This document shows, in pieces, positions 1-7,522 of a stretch of 9,889 nucleotides of DNA (positions are counted from its first letter, which is position 1; every line of letters starts with the position of its first letter). This DNA is from Chloroflexota bacterium (GTDB lineage: Bacteria > Chloroflexota > Anaerolineae > Anaerolineales > UBA11579), in contig DNGN01000216.1 of NCBI GenBank assembly GCA_003486225.1, forward strand, positions 2,926 to 12,814, in the 5' to 3' direction. The position numbers and the translations under genes were made by a program. The notes below the pieces were generated by a model. The model was not told where the DNA came from. It did not search any database and saw only the letters and a program-made list of their open reading frames with translations.

Positions 1-856
1 CCTCATCCAGGTACACCACCAGTAAGTCAGGCTCTTTGAAATAGCGGTAATCGGCCATGGTCTCTTTGGAGCGCATCTTGCTCAGGGTTTGGGTATCCTC
101 ATTCCAGTCCAGGGTCCAGGCCTCGATCTCCTTGCCTGCCTGCACCTCCCCGATCTGGCGCTGGATTTCTTTCTCTACCGCAGAGCGCAGCGACTCGATG
201 GAGTTGACATTCTTGATCTCGGTCTTTTCGTTCAGTTCTGTGCTGCCTTTGACACGGATGGAAACATTGGCGTCTGCCCGCAGGTGACCTTTTTCCATAT
301 CGGCTTCAGAAACATCCAGCCAGCGCAGCAATTGACGCAGGCGGATCAGGTAAGCGGCCACCTCATCAGCAGAGCGCAGATCCGGGGCAGTCACCATCTC
401 GACCAGCGGCACACCACAACGGTTGAAATCCACCATCCGGCGCTCGTAATCGTGCTTGGTCTTGCCGGCATCTTCTTCCATGTGCAGTTTGGTGATGCCA
501 ACATGGCGGGTCTCACCGCCTTCCAGCGGCAGCTCCATATAGCCGCCCAGGGCAATAGGCTGGTCATTCTGGGTGATCTGGTAGCCTTTGGGCAGGTCCG
601 GGTAGAAATAATTCTTGCGATCAAAATAGGACTCAGTTTGAACCTCTGCGTGCATGGCCTTGGCCAGCAGCACCGCCTTCTCCACCACAGCTTTGTTCAG
701 CACGGGCAGCACCCCCGGCAGACCGCTGCATACCGGGCAGATGTTCGTATTGGGCAGGTCACCCCAGGAATCGGCTTTGCAGCCGCAAAAGATCTTGGTC
801 TTGGTGTTCAGTTGGATATGGGTCTCTAACCCGATCACGGCTTCGTATTCTGGCAT
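1..856 (-). CDS. gatB: Asp-tRNA(Asn)/Glu-tRNA(Gln) amidotransferase subunit B (partial, N-terminal 285 residues)
   Basis: GatB is the tRNA-binding and kinase-like subunit of the cytoplasmic GatCAB complex. It activates the side-chain carboxylate of Glu or Asp mischarged on tRNA, and GatA supplies ammonia to convert it to Gln or Asn. The reading frame is open from an ATG at 856 to the window edge, so the C-terminal part (roughly 200 residues, including the helical and YqeY-like tail) lies outside. Visible hallmarks are VIGLETHIQL at residues 8-17, a CxC...CxxC zinc motif (C24, C26, C40, C43), LHMEEDAGK at 124-132 and DFNRCGVPLVEMV at 143-155. A ribosome site GGAGG lies about 8 bases before the ATG, in the 18-base gap after gatA, so gatB is the third gene of the gatC-gatA-gatB operon. 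Nothing looks damaged; the truncation is only the window edge. Identification is essentially certain. Confidence 0.97.
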   Translation of the reverse strand, partial: MPEYEAVIGLETHIQLNTKTKIFCGCKADSWGDLPNTNICPVCSGLPGVLPVLNKAVVEKAVLLAKAMHAEVQTESYFDRKNYFYPDLPKGYQITQNDQPIALGGYMELPLEGGETRHVGITKLHMEEDAGKTKHDYERRMVDFNRCGVPLVEMVTAPDLRSADEVAAYLIRLRQLLRWLDVSEADMEKGHLRADANVSIRVKGSTELNEKTEIKNVNSIESLRSAVEKEIQRQIGEVQAGKEIEAWTLDWNEDTQTLSKMRSKETMADYRYFKEPDLLVVYLDE

Positions 857-874
857 CGTTCCGTCCTCCGCCTT

Positions 875-2467
875 CTATAATCCCTGCAAAACCTGCGGTT
901 TTTCTTTGCGCCAGGCCGCATCTTCCGTCGCAACTTCAAAAGCCCGACCAATTCGCAGCAAGGTGGCTTCATCGTAATCCCGCCCCAGCAGCTGCAGTCC
1001 CAGCGGCAGGCGCTCGCTGCTCAAACCGCCCATCATCGAAAGCCCTGGCACCCCGGCATGATTGGCGGTCACGGTGAACTGGTCCGCATACTGCATCAGC
1101 ACCGTATCGCCGTACACATCCCCAAAACCGAAGGCCGGGGTCGGTGTGGCGGGGGTCAGCAGGGCATCCAGCCGGTATTCGCCGTGCGGATCGTAAATCG
1201 CATCAAAATCGCTGCGGATCAGCGACCGCACCTTAAGCGCCCGTTGGTAATACTGCTCGCTGTACTGTGCTGCGCTGACATACATCCCCATCAGGATGCG
1301 CAGCTTCGGCTGGGCCCCAAACCCCTCGGCGCGTGTGCGGCGGTACAGCTCGCGCAGGTCATGCACCCCAACCGGGGTTCGGTAGCCGTATTTGACTCCG
1401 TCGAAGCGGTGCAGGTTAGACGACACCTCCACCCGCGAGATGACAAAATAGGTCGGGATGCCGTACTTGGTGTGCGGCATGGGCACGTTCTCCACAATGC
1501 GGGCGCCCATATCAGAAAGCCGGTCAGCGGCTTGCTCCACAGCGAATTTGATCTCGTCCGAGATCGGTTCTTCCAACACCTCACCGCTTTCCTGGTCGAA
1601 ATACTGGATTTTGAAGAAGTCCGGGCTCAGGCCTATACGCAGGCCTTTCACGCCTTCTTCCAGGGTGGCGGTGTAGTCTGGCACCGGCACCACCACGGAG
1701 GTGCTGTCGTAGCGGTCTGGCCCTGCAATTGCATTCAGCATCAGGGCAGCGTCGCGCACATTACGGGCCACCGGCCCGGGGCAGTCCAGGGAAGAGCCAA
1801 AAGCGATCAGTCCATAGCGCGAAACGCGCCCGTATGTAGGCTTGAGGCCGACCACGCCGCAGAAAGCGGCAGGCTGGCGAATCGAACCGCCGGTATCCGT
1901 ACCCAAGGAGAGCTGTCCCATCCCCGCTGCCACGGCTGCTGTGCTGCCACCAGATGAACCGCCCGGCACCTTGCTCGGGTCCCACGGGTTGCGTGGTGCC
2001 GGCTGGTACGCAGAAGATTCCGAGGATGAGCCGTGCGTGAACTCATCCAGGTTGACCTTGCCAAGCATCACGGCTCCAGCCTGCTCCATGCGCGCCACAG
2101 GTGTAGCGGTATAGGGGGCGGTGTAGTTTGAAAGGATCCTGGACCCGGCTGTAGAAAGGGTTCCCTTGACATTAAAAATATCCTTGGCTGTCCAGGGTAC
2201 CCCAGCCAGCGGACCAGGGATTTCACCCGCCGAGATCTTTTTATCCACCGCCTGCGCCTGAGCACGGGCGGTTTCCTCGGTCAGGGAGATAAATGCATGC
2301 ACGGTTTGCTGGTCTTCGGCGGTGATCTCACCCGCATCCAGCGTGCCCGGCCGCCCATCCACTAAATGGATGCGCCTGATTGCAGACTCCAATGCCTCAA
2401 CCGCAGACACCTCTCGTTTGCGGATCAAGGCGGCTAATTCATAGGCAGTAAGGTCGCAAAGTTCCAT
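875..2467 (-). CDS. gatA: Asp-tRNA(Asn)/Glu-tRNA(Gln) amidotransferase subunit A (glutaminase)
   Basis: GatA is the amidase-signature subunit that hydrolyses glutamine and channels ammonia to GatB. The 530-residue protein carries the full amidase signature. The Ser-cisSer-Lys triad can be assigned as K95 (in PWTAKDIFN), S171 (in PGGSSGGS) and S195 (in DTGGSIRQP); the K-S-S spacing fits characterised GatA proteins. VGLKPTYGRVSRYGL follows at 206-220. It is longer than the usual ~485 residues because of two apparent insertions: about 20 residues around 36-55, before HAFISL, and about 15 residues around 286-302 (YFDQESGEVLEE). The ATG at 2467 lies four bases after the gatC stop, and a GGA-containing ribosome site overlaps the end of gatC, suggesting translational coupling. 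It ends with TAG at 875. The triad is intact, so the enzyme should be active. Confidence 0.97.
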   Translation of the reverse strand: MELCDLTAYELAALIRKREVSAVEALESAIRRIHLVDGRPGTLDAGEITAEDQQTVHAFISLTEETARAQAQAVDKKISAGEIPGPLAGVPWTAKDIFNVKGTLSTAGSRILSNYTAPYTATPVARMEQAGAVMLGKVNLDEFTHGSSSESSAYQPAPRNPWDPSKVPGGSSGGSTAAVAAGMGQLSLGTDTGGSIRQPAAFCGVVGLKPTYGRVSRYGLIAFGSSLDCPGPVARNVRDAALMLNAIAGPDRYDSTSVVVPVPDYTATLEEGVKGLRIGLSPDFFKIQYFDQESGEVLEEPISDEIKFAVEQAADRLSDMGARIVENVPMPHTKYGIPTYFVISRVEVSSNLHRFDGVKYGYRTPVGVHDLRELYRRTRAEGFGAQPKLRILMGMYVSAAQYSEQYYQRALKVRSLIRSDFDAIYDPHGEYRLDALLTPATPTPAFGFGDVYGDTVLMQYADQFTVTANHAGVPGLSMMGGLSSERLPLGLQLLGRDYDEATLLRIGRAFEVATEDAAWRKEKPQVLQGL

Positions 2468-2471
2468 CGGT

Positions 2472-2792
2472 TTATCCTAAATCCTCGTGCGGGATATCGG
2501 GGGTGATAAAGTAGCGCTCCTCTTCTTCCGGAGCCACACCCAGGATCTCTTCCGGTTTTGCAAATGGGGCATGCTCATCATTGCGGGCTGGTGCGCTCAC
2601 AGTGGAAGTGTAGCGCACGCCATGTGCACCCGGCGGGGTGTCTTTCGCCAATGGCACAGCTTCCAATTCTTTGATGGCGGTCAGCTGGTCATTCAGCTGG
2701 CGGCGGATATATTCCGCCTCTTCTTCCTCCAGCTCAAGTGCGGCCAGTTCCACGATTTTGTCAAAGAGTTCTCGGGTAATTTCTTCACTCAT
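2472..2792 (-). CDS. gatC: Asp-tRNA(Asn)/Glu-tRNA(Gln) amidotransferase subunit C
   Basis: GatC is the small belt-like subunit that wraps GatA and GatB and stabilises the complex. The 106-residue product starts MSEEITRELFDKIVELAALE and contains a conserved-style helix followed by RQLNDQLTAIKELEAV, then the extended C-terminal segment with APARNDEH and a final APEEEERYFITPDI, matching the usual GatC layout and length (about 95-105 residues). The frame is open upstream to an ATG at 2867, giving 131 residues. I chose the ATG at 2792 because it has a GAGG ribosome site at 2801-2804, the protein then has the family length, and the likely promoter (-10 at 2858-2863) would put the longer start upstream of transcription. 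First gene of the gatC-gatA-gatB operon. An alternative longer product is unlikely. Confidence 0.93.
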   Translation of the reverse strand: MSEEITRELFDKIVELAALELEEEEAEYIRRQLNDQLTAIKELEAVPLAKDTPPGAHGVRYTSTVSAPARNDEHAPFAKPEEILGVAPEEEERYFITPDIPHEDLG

Positions 2793-2800
2793 CTCTATAT

Positions 2801-2804
2801 CCTC
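2801..2804 (-). promoter_or_regulatory. Ribosome binding site deciding the gatC start
   Basis: GAGG on the minus strand, eight bases before the ATG at 2792. It supports the internal start of gatC over the upstream ATG at 2867, which has no comparable site. Confidence 0.6.
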
Positions 2805-2857
2805 AATATAAAATCCAGGCGCGGCCAGCGAAAATGACCTGCCGTGCTCAACAGTAG

Positions 2858-2866
2858 AGTATACCA
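2858..2866 (-). promoter_or_regulatory. Putative extended -10 promoter of the gatCAB operon
   Basis: On the minus strand the sequence reads TGGTATACT, an extended -10 element (TGn followed by TATACT, one mismatch to TATAAT). No good -35 hexamer is seen at the proper distance, which is usual for extended -10 promoters. Transcription would start near 2851, giving a leader of about 59 bases before gatC. It lies downstream of the terminator of the preceding operon, so the gat operon needs its own promoter here. Prediction only. Confidence 0.5.
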
Positions 2867-2927
2867 CTGGTTGATCGATCGGGCTTTCAAAGAAAACGTA
2901 CGCCGTGCAGTTAAATCCCAGCGCTTT

Positions 2928-2953
2928 AAAAAAAACAAGGGCTGCCAGCCCTT
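2928..2953 (-). terminator. Intrinsic terminator of the methyltransferase-GH3-HD-GYP operon
   Basis: Reading the minus strand, AAGGGCT (2953-2947) and AGCCCTT (2943-2937) form a perfect 7-base-pair stem with a three-base loop. One base later comes a run of eight T (2935-2928). It begins about 40 bases after the stop codon of the HD-GYP gene and ends before the gatC promoter, separating the two operons. On the plus strand the stem is not followed by T, so it acts in one direction. Confidence 0.85.
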
Positions 2954-2993
2954 CGCCTCCCCTGGGGATCCATGATTCTTCCTGACATCCTAC

Positions 2994-4949
2994 TCAGGAT
3001 TGATTCTGATCTTTCCCGTTGCCAATCACCTTGAAAAACGCCGTCAGCACAGCCGGATCAAATAACACACCGGAATTCCGCCGCAGTTCCTCGATGGCAT
3101 CATCATGGCTAAGGGGTTCCTTATACACCCGCCGGTCTGTCATGGCAGAGTACGAGTCCACCACTCCCACAATCCTGGCTCCGATCGGAATTTCCTTCTC
3201 TTTGGCCCCATAAGGATACCCGGATCCATTGTAGCGCTCATGGCTGTATTCGATGATCGGGGAGATATGCGCCAGCTTGTTGACCTTTGCCACCAGGTCT
3301 GCCCCAATTTTCGGGTGCTGGCGGATCACCACCCATTCGTCGTCATCCAATTTGCCGGGTTTCTGCAAGATTGAATCCGGAATGCCGATCTTGCCGATAT
3401 CATGCAGCAACCCACCCCAGTAGATGGCATCCACCTCTTTTTCCGGCAGGTTCATGGCGGCAGCTGTATCGGCTGCCAGCGTGGCAATCTGCTCGCTGTG
3501 ATCGCTGGTATATGCATCCCGCAGATCGATCGCATTCGCCAGGGCAATCACTGTTTCCACAAAGGTGCTTTCCAGCTCTTCATACAGGCGCGCGTTTTCA
3601 ATGGCGACCGCCATCTGATTCCCAAGGGTGATTAACGTCAGTTGGTCGTCTGGTGTATAGGGCTGGGTTGATTTTTTCGGACCAATCGTCAGCATACCCA
3701 CCAGTTCCCCTTTGGCTTGCAGCGGGATGAATAAATCCATCGCCAGGGCATCAAGCTCAATCCGTTCTTCAGCCCACAATGCACGGAAAGCTGGCAGGTT
3801 GCTCATCTCATGTTTGGTGAGCACCTGGCTGCGTTTCGACAGCCAGACCAGCACTGGGTGGTCTTCCCGCAGTTCACGGGGGGCCAATGGGGCGAGGTTT
3901 TGACCAGCCATCAGGCGGAACATCCCGGCATGATTCTTCTTCACAAAGATGGCTGCATAATGGATATGCAGGGTACCGGTAACCTCGTTGAGGATCATTT
4001 GGGAAATTTCCTCAAGGTCCAAAAGCGAAGCCGTCGCCTCGCTGAGACGGCCCAGCATCAATCCGGCATGATAGCGCTCCCGGTAAAAGACCCGATCAAT
4101 CCAGGTTTGGGCCTGATTGCGCAAGGGAGTCATGACCAGGGCGGTTAAAAAAGCAATCAGCAGAGAGATCCAGAAGATGTTTCCGCCTGAAACGATCCTG
4201 AACAGATCCATCGAGAGGTAAATGGTTAAGTAATAAATGACACCAAAAACTGTGGTGGTGATCGAATACAGCAAACCCAAGCGGATCACCACCCGGATCT
4301 CAAGCAGCTGATGCCGCAATATAGCATAGGCTATCAATATCGCAGTCAGCCCATTGGCGGCAATATCTATCGGGTATTGGCCCCAGGGGGTGAAATTGAC
4401 CAGCGATGCCACGATCGTGATCGAAAGACCGATGGCCAGATAACGCAGGCGATTGCGCTGGGCATGATTGTCTGTCTCGCGGATCGAGCGGATCAGTTCA
4501 ATCAGGCTGAAAATCATCAGCGCATACCCGGGGCCCGCAATCAGCACCACCAGATTGCTGAATTCATAAATTAGGATTTGATTCTCATTAAGATAGGCAT
4601 TGGGGATGATGGCGTTAGTAAACAATACCACTACAATCACAATCACCCCATACCAGAAGATGTACGGGGTGATCTTGCGCCGCCAGGCAAACAAGGACTG
4701 GACAAAATAAAAGATGGAGACCATCATCACCAGCGGTGCGGCGGTCATGACCCGGAACCAGGTCAGCACATGCACCAGCCCCGAAACGGTCATGAATGCA
4801 CTCAGCGACCAGATCAACATCGCCAGCAGGTAGACCATAAAGATTCTCCGCAAGCGGTTAAAAGGCGCGGAAAAAGCTACAGCCACAAATATTCCCCCAT
4901 AGATCGCTGAAGCAATTAATGGAATGATTGTGGTTACCGACCAATTCAT
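2994..4949 (-). CDS. Membrane-bound 7TM-GAF-HD-GYP signalling protein, putative cyclic-di-GMP phosphodiesterase
   Basis: A 651-residue inner-membrane sensor. Residues 1-215 contain about seven hydrophobic spans, resembling the 7TM sensor region found ahead of some histidine kinases. Two more spans follow at about 226-250 and 258-276, then a cytoplasmic linker (WIDRVFYRERYHAG). A GAF-like domain covers about 300-455, ending in the typical QMAVAIENARLYEEL. An HD-GYP domain covers about 462-640. Motifs include DAYTSDHSEQ (H484), LLHDIGKIGIPDSIL (H516, D517), RQHPKIG (H545), SHERYNGSGYP (569-579) and VVDSYSAMT (D598). HD-GYP proteins usually hydrolyse cyclic-di-GMP using two or three metal ions. 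Here the usual HHE reads SHE (S569), so one probable metal ligand is missing; activity or metal number may differ. No kinase or GGDEF domain is present. The ATG at 4949 lies 10 bases after the GH3 stop with only a weak, distant GGA ribosome site; a later start would remove the first span. Ligand and output are unknown. Confidence 0.9.
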   Translation of the reverse strand: MNWSVTTIIPLIASAIYGGIFVAVAFSAPFNRLRRIFMVYLLAMLIWSLSAFMTVSGLVHVLTWFRVMTAAPLVMMVSIFYFVQSLFAWRRKITPYIFWYGVIVIVVVLFTNAIIPNAYLNENQILIYEFSNLVVLIAGPGYALMIFSLIELIRSIRETDNHAQRNRLRYLAIGLSITIVASLVNFTPWGQYPIDIAANGLTAILIAYAILRHQLLEIRVVIRLGLLYSITTTVFGVIYYLTIYLSMDLFRIVSGGNIFWISLLIAFLTALVMTPLRNQAQTWIDRVFYRERYHAGLMLGRLSEATASLLDLEEISQMILNEVTGTLHIHYAAIFVKKNHAGMFRLMAGQNLAPLAPRELREDHPVLVWLSKRSQVLTKHEMSNLPAFRALWAEERIELDALAMDLFIPLQAKGELVGMLTIGPKKSTQPYTPDDQLTLITLGNQMAVAIENARLYEELESTFVETVIALANAIDLRDAYTSDHSEQIATLAADTAAAMNLPEKEVDAIYWGGLLHDIGKIGIPDSILQKPGKLDDDEWVVIRQHPKIGADLVAKVNKLAHISPIIEYSHERYNGSGYPYGAKEKEIPIGARIVGVVDSYSAMTDRRVYKEPLSHDDAIEELRRNSGVLFDPAVLTAFFKVIGNGKDQNQS

Positions 4950-4959
4950 GCGGTAAAAG

Positions 4960-6558
4960 TTAATCCTTTATTTTCTGCAACCTTTGGAGTACGACCTCCG
5001 AGGGTTGCATATGAGGCGGTTTAATGTGTGCAAGATCTGCGCCTGCCTCAACCTGTGCAGACATATAGCGAGAGAATGCACCAACTGGCAGTAAGCTCAC
5101 CTTCAGTGGATCATAGCCGAAGGTGGCCTTCAAATCCTCATATTCCGAAACCTGAACCCCCAAATTTTGATCAATTTTTTGCTTGGCTGCCTCGACTGAG
5201 ATTTCAGCCCCCGGCTTTGGTTCGATATACACATGCAGCTGCGGGTGGGAGTTGAGCGTCTCTTTCCTAACAACCCAATCCGCGTAGGGCAGTTTGGCAG
5301 TCTCGATGGCTTTCCAAATATCCCGCTCGGTGAAGCGCGCGAAATTACCGATATCGATGATGTCGTTGATGCGGGAATAGAAGGTCAACTGCGGCAGGCT
5401 AGAATTGATCTCTTTATCCCCCAGCGAGATAACCTCAAAGAAATCTCCGATCCTGTACCGCAGGAAGATACCGCCATAAAAATTGGTAAAGACAAGCTCA
5501 TAGACGCCTACTTCCAGCTCATCATAGAGCAGGGTCTTTGGATTATAGGTCGGGTCTTCTTGATTTTTGAGGTATTCGTCGAGCGGGATAAACTCGAAGA
5601 AGGCCGCATCCGGAAAGAAGGTCATGCCTTTGAAGTTCCAGGACTGCATGGCCAGGTTCCCGGCTTCCGTGCTGGCGTAGCCTTCCAGCGGTTTGAATCC
5701 CCAATAGTACTCGATCTTGTCGCGGTAGATGTCCGTATCCGTCCCGCCGGACATGATCCCTTTCAGCTGCCAGAGGTCTTTCGGCAGCATATTCCGGTTT
5801 TGCACCTTGGTTACGATTAACGCCCGCAGCAAGCGCCATAATACCAGCGGATTCAGCAGGTCTTTGGAGGGTTTGGTATTGCCAGACTGCTGTTCAAACT
5901 GCTCACCCATACGGGCCAGCACACTTGCCAGGCCCATAAAATAATCCAGCCCTTCACGCATGGCCATTTTAAAGCCCAGTGCAACCCGGCTGCCGTAGTC
6001 CATTTTCTCGCCTTCCTCCAGCGAGGGCAGGAAGCGCACATCCAGTTGGTCCTGGGTTGAATGGCTAATATACCCGGAGGTATAAGGCGGTGGAGCAGTG
6101 GAGAGCAGAAATTTGTCGTTCACCTCCAGCTTGACATCTCCAGGATACTCGCAGGAAGACATCAGCATCGCCCCGATCACCGCATCGCCCAGGCGGTCGT
6201 ACATCTTTTTGGGGTACGGGACCCATTTAGGTCCCTTGGTAGAAGTCCGTCCGGACGTCCGCGCCCAGACATGGGGTTTTACGGGCAGAACGCTCTCGTC
6301 GCGGTGTTCCAAAAGCCTGGCATAATCATCATAGATCGTAAAGGGAACCTGAGCCCGAAATTCATCCACGGTTTGGGGAATAGTATCTCCCATGATTGAC
6401 CGGCCAATTTTTGATTTCCCCAACAATTGCAGCTGCTCGCGCAGCAAGCGCTTTTGAATGCTCATAAAATCTTCTGTGCTGAGATTCACATATCCGCAAT
6501 GCTTGGTCCAGAGTTCGTCTTTCCTGCCTTCACGCAATAATTTACTGGATTCTGTCAT
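4960..6558 (-). CDS. GH3-family (auxin-responsive promoter superfamily) acyl-adenylate-forming enzyme
   Basis: A 532-residue protein of the GH3 branch of the ANL (firefly-luciferase-like) superfamily. Plant members adenylate a carboxylic acid such as auxin or jasmonate and couple it to an amino acid; bacterial substrates are mostly unknown. The three nucleotide-binding motifs are visible: TSGRTSTKGPKWVP (101-114), YASTE (294-298) and FLRYRIGD (365-372). The C-terminal domain follows, with RINDIIDIGN (396-405) near the domain junction and a possible catalytic lysine at K513 (HIKPPHM). The first motif has Arg where Thr or Ser is usual in TSG(T/S). The length fits single-enzyme GH3 proteins (about 500-600). 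Its ATG overlaps the stop of the methyltransferase gene as ATGA, with GGGAG six bases ahead, so the two are translationally coupled. No signal peptide or membrane span is seen, so it should be cytoplasmic. Family assignment is strong; the acid and amine substrates cannot be told from sequence. Confidence 0.88.
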   Translation of the reverse strand: MTESSKLLREGRKDELWTKHCGYVNLSTEDFMSIQKRLLREQLQLLGKSKIGRSIMGDTIPQTVDEFRAQVPFTIYDDYARLLEHRDESVLPVKPHVWARTSGRTSTKGPKWVPYPKKMYDRLGDAVIGAMLMSSCEYPGDVKLEVNDKFLLSTAPPPYTSGYISHSTQDQLDVRFLPSLEEGEKMDYGSRVALGFKMAMREGLDYFMGLASVLARMGEQFEQQSGNTKPSKDLLNPLVLWRLLRALIVTKVQNRNMLPKDLWQLKGIMSGGTDTDIYRDKIEYYWGFKPLEGYASTEAGNLAMQSWNFKGMTFFPDAAFFEFIPLDEYLKNQEDPTYNPKTLLYDELEVGVYELVFTNFYGGIFLRYRIGDFFEVISLGDKEINSSLPQLTFYSRINDIIDIGNFARFTERDIWKAIETAKLPYADWVVRKETLNSHPQLHVYIEPKPGAEISVEAAKQKIDQNLGVQVSEYEDLKATFGYDPLKVSLLPVGAFSRYMSAQVEAGADLAHIKPPHMQPSEVVLQRLQKIKD

Positions 6559-7286
6559 CTTCTACTCCCATTTTTTACAGCATGTAGCACCAATGGGTCA
6601 GGGATCCATCGGTATTTAGATTTGAGCTTTGTAATTGAGATTTGCTCAAATCCCGCATCAACGAGAAGCGCATGCCATTCTTCCTTGGTTCGTATATTCG
6701 AGATCGCCGAAGCCTCGGCCCAGGCGCGGTCGGGGTTCTCCCGGAAATAAAAGTAAAGGAAAGCCCCAATGCGCAGTAATAACCGCACGCCGGGTATTTT
6801 CCACAGCGGGGAGCTGCCCACGTCTGCAACCGCAATCCTGCCGTTAGCTTCCAGGATCCGGTGCATCTCGGATAAAAGTTTTGGGACACTCATGTGATGG
6901 GTTGCCAAACCGCAAAAAACCAGGTCAAACGACCGGTTGGCGTAAGGCATCTCCATGGCAGACGCGCACGATAGACGGATCTCGCGCCCCACTTGTTTTT
7001 CCACAAATTTCTTCTGGGCTCGCTGCAGCATCCCAAAAGTGATATCCAAACCATGCAGCGAGCGGACAGATCCGTTTTCAGTTGAAATCTTGGTGGGGAT
7101 CACCCCTGTCCCAGTGGCGATATCCAGCACACGGTCGTCTTCCCGGACGGTGGTCATCTTCAGCAGGGTATCCACAAATTCGTTGTAGCGCCAACCCCAA
7201 AAGAGGTTAAGCTCAGCATCCACAACTTCCTCATAACGAGGAGACAGCTCTTCGAAGGTGTCAATAATTAAATTTTTTTCATTCAT
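6555..7286 (-). CDS. Class I SAM-dependent methyltransferase (UbiE/MenG-like)
   Basis: A 243-residue Rossmann-fold methyltransferase that transfers a methyl group from S-adenosylmethionine to an unidentified small molecule. Motif I is VLDIATGTG (53-61), the acidic residue after strand 2 is D81 in GLDITFGML, and motif II/III are SFDLVFCGLATHHM (119-132) and LEANGRIAVADV (145-156). The segment LLLRIGAFLYFYF (169-181) is unusually hydrophobic for a cap region and could contact a lipid-like substrate or the membrane (inference). It is the first gene of the operon with the GH3 enzyme, which overlaps its stop by four bases, and the HD-GYP gene. The ATG at 7286 has no clear Shine-Dalgarno site: the bases ahead are T- and A-rich. 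The similarity to quinone methyltransferases is general, and I would not assign ubiE or menG. Confidence 0.87.
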   Translation of the reverse strand: MNEKNLIIDTFEELSPRYEEVVDAELNLFWGWRYNEFVDTLLKMTTVREDDRVLDIATGTGVIPTKISTENGSVRSLHGLDITFGMLQRAQKKFVEKQVGREIRLSCASAMEMPYANRSFDLVFCGLATHHMSVPKLLSEMHRILEANGRIAVADVGSSPLWKIPGVRLLLRIGAFLYFYFRENPDRAWAEASAISNIRTKEEWHALLVDAGFEQISITKLKSKYRWIPDPLVLHAVKNGSRR

Positions 7287-7411
7287 GCAGATTTGTAAAA
7301 GAAAAAATAATATTTGTATCCCACTTAGAAATAGCAGGATGAACGGGATCGATGCAGTCGCAATGGAACAAAATGTGTGGCTGTGGTGTTCAACTGCTAA
7401 AACTTGAACGT

Positions 7412-7440
7412 ATTATAACTAATTTTTCCGAATCATCCAA
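7412..7440 (-). promoter_or_regulatory. Putative sigma-70-like promoter of the methyltransferase-GH3-HD-GYP operon
   Basis: On the minus strand TTGGAT (7440-7435) is followed by a 17-base spacer and a perfect TATAAT (7417-7412). Transcription would begin near 7405, leaving an untranslated leader of about 118 bases before the ATG at 7286. In that leader (7287-7405) I see no upstream open frame with an ATG and no obvious strong hairpin. The promoter sits immediately after the terminator of the small-protein gene, which suits a new transcription unit. Confidence 0.6.
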
Positions 7441-7482
7441 TTAAAAGATAAGCAGACCAATAGGAATTATTTCCTGGTCTGC
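7441..7482 (-). terminator. Intrinsic terminator after the 48-residue membrane protein gene
   Basis: On the minus strand GCAGACCA (7482-7475) pairs with TGGTCTGC (7459-7452) in a perfect 8-base-pair stem. Inside it GGAA and TTCC can extend the pairing, with a small bulge. The stem is followed by the T-rich TTATCTTTTAA. It lies about 40 bases after the small gene's stop at 7523. The tail has only a short T run, so efficiency may be moderate. Confidence 0.65.
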
Positions 7483-7522
7483 AAATCGAGGTTGTGGTTG
7501 GGTTGTTAGTTGCGGTAAAAAA

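Noticed and set aside
89..829. Plus-strand 246-codon open frame opposite gatB
   Set aside because: It lies wholly antisense to gatB, whose product has clear conserved motifs. The translated product has no recognisable domain.
1058..1957. Plus-strand 299-codon open frame opposite gatA
   Set aside because: It is a shadow of gatA. The product is rich in His, Gln and Arg without domain structure, as expected of antisense codons.
2793..2867. Longer gatC start giving 131 residues
   Set aside because: The extra 25 residues lack a ribosome site, exceed the family length, and overlap the likely promoter; the ATG at 2792 has GAGG eight bases ahead.
5233..5820. Plus-strand 195-codon open frame opposite the GH3 gene
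   Set aside because: It is antisense to a gene with three intact family motifs and has no independent support.
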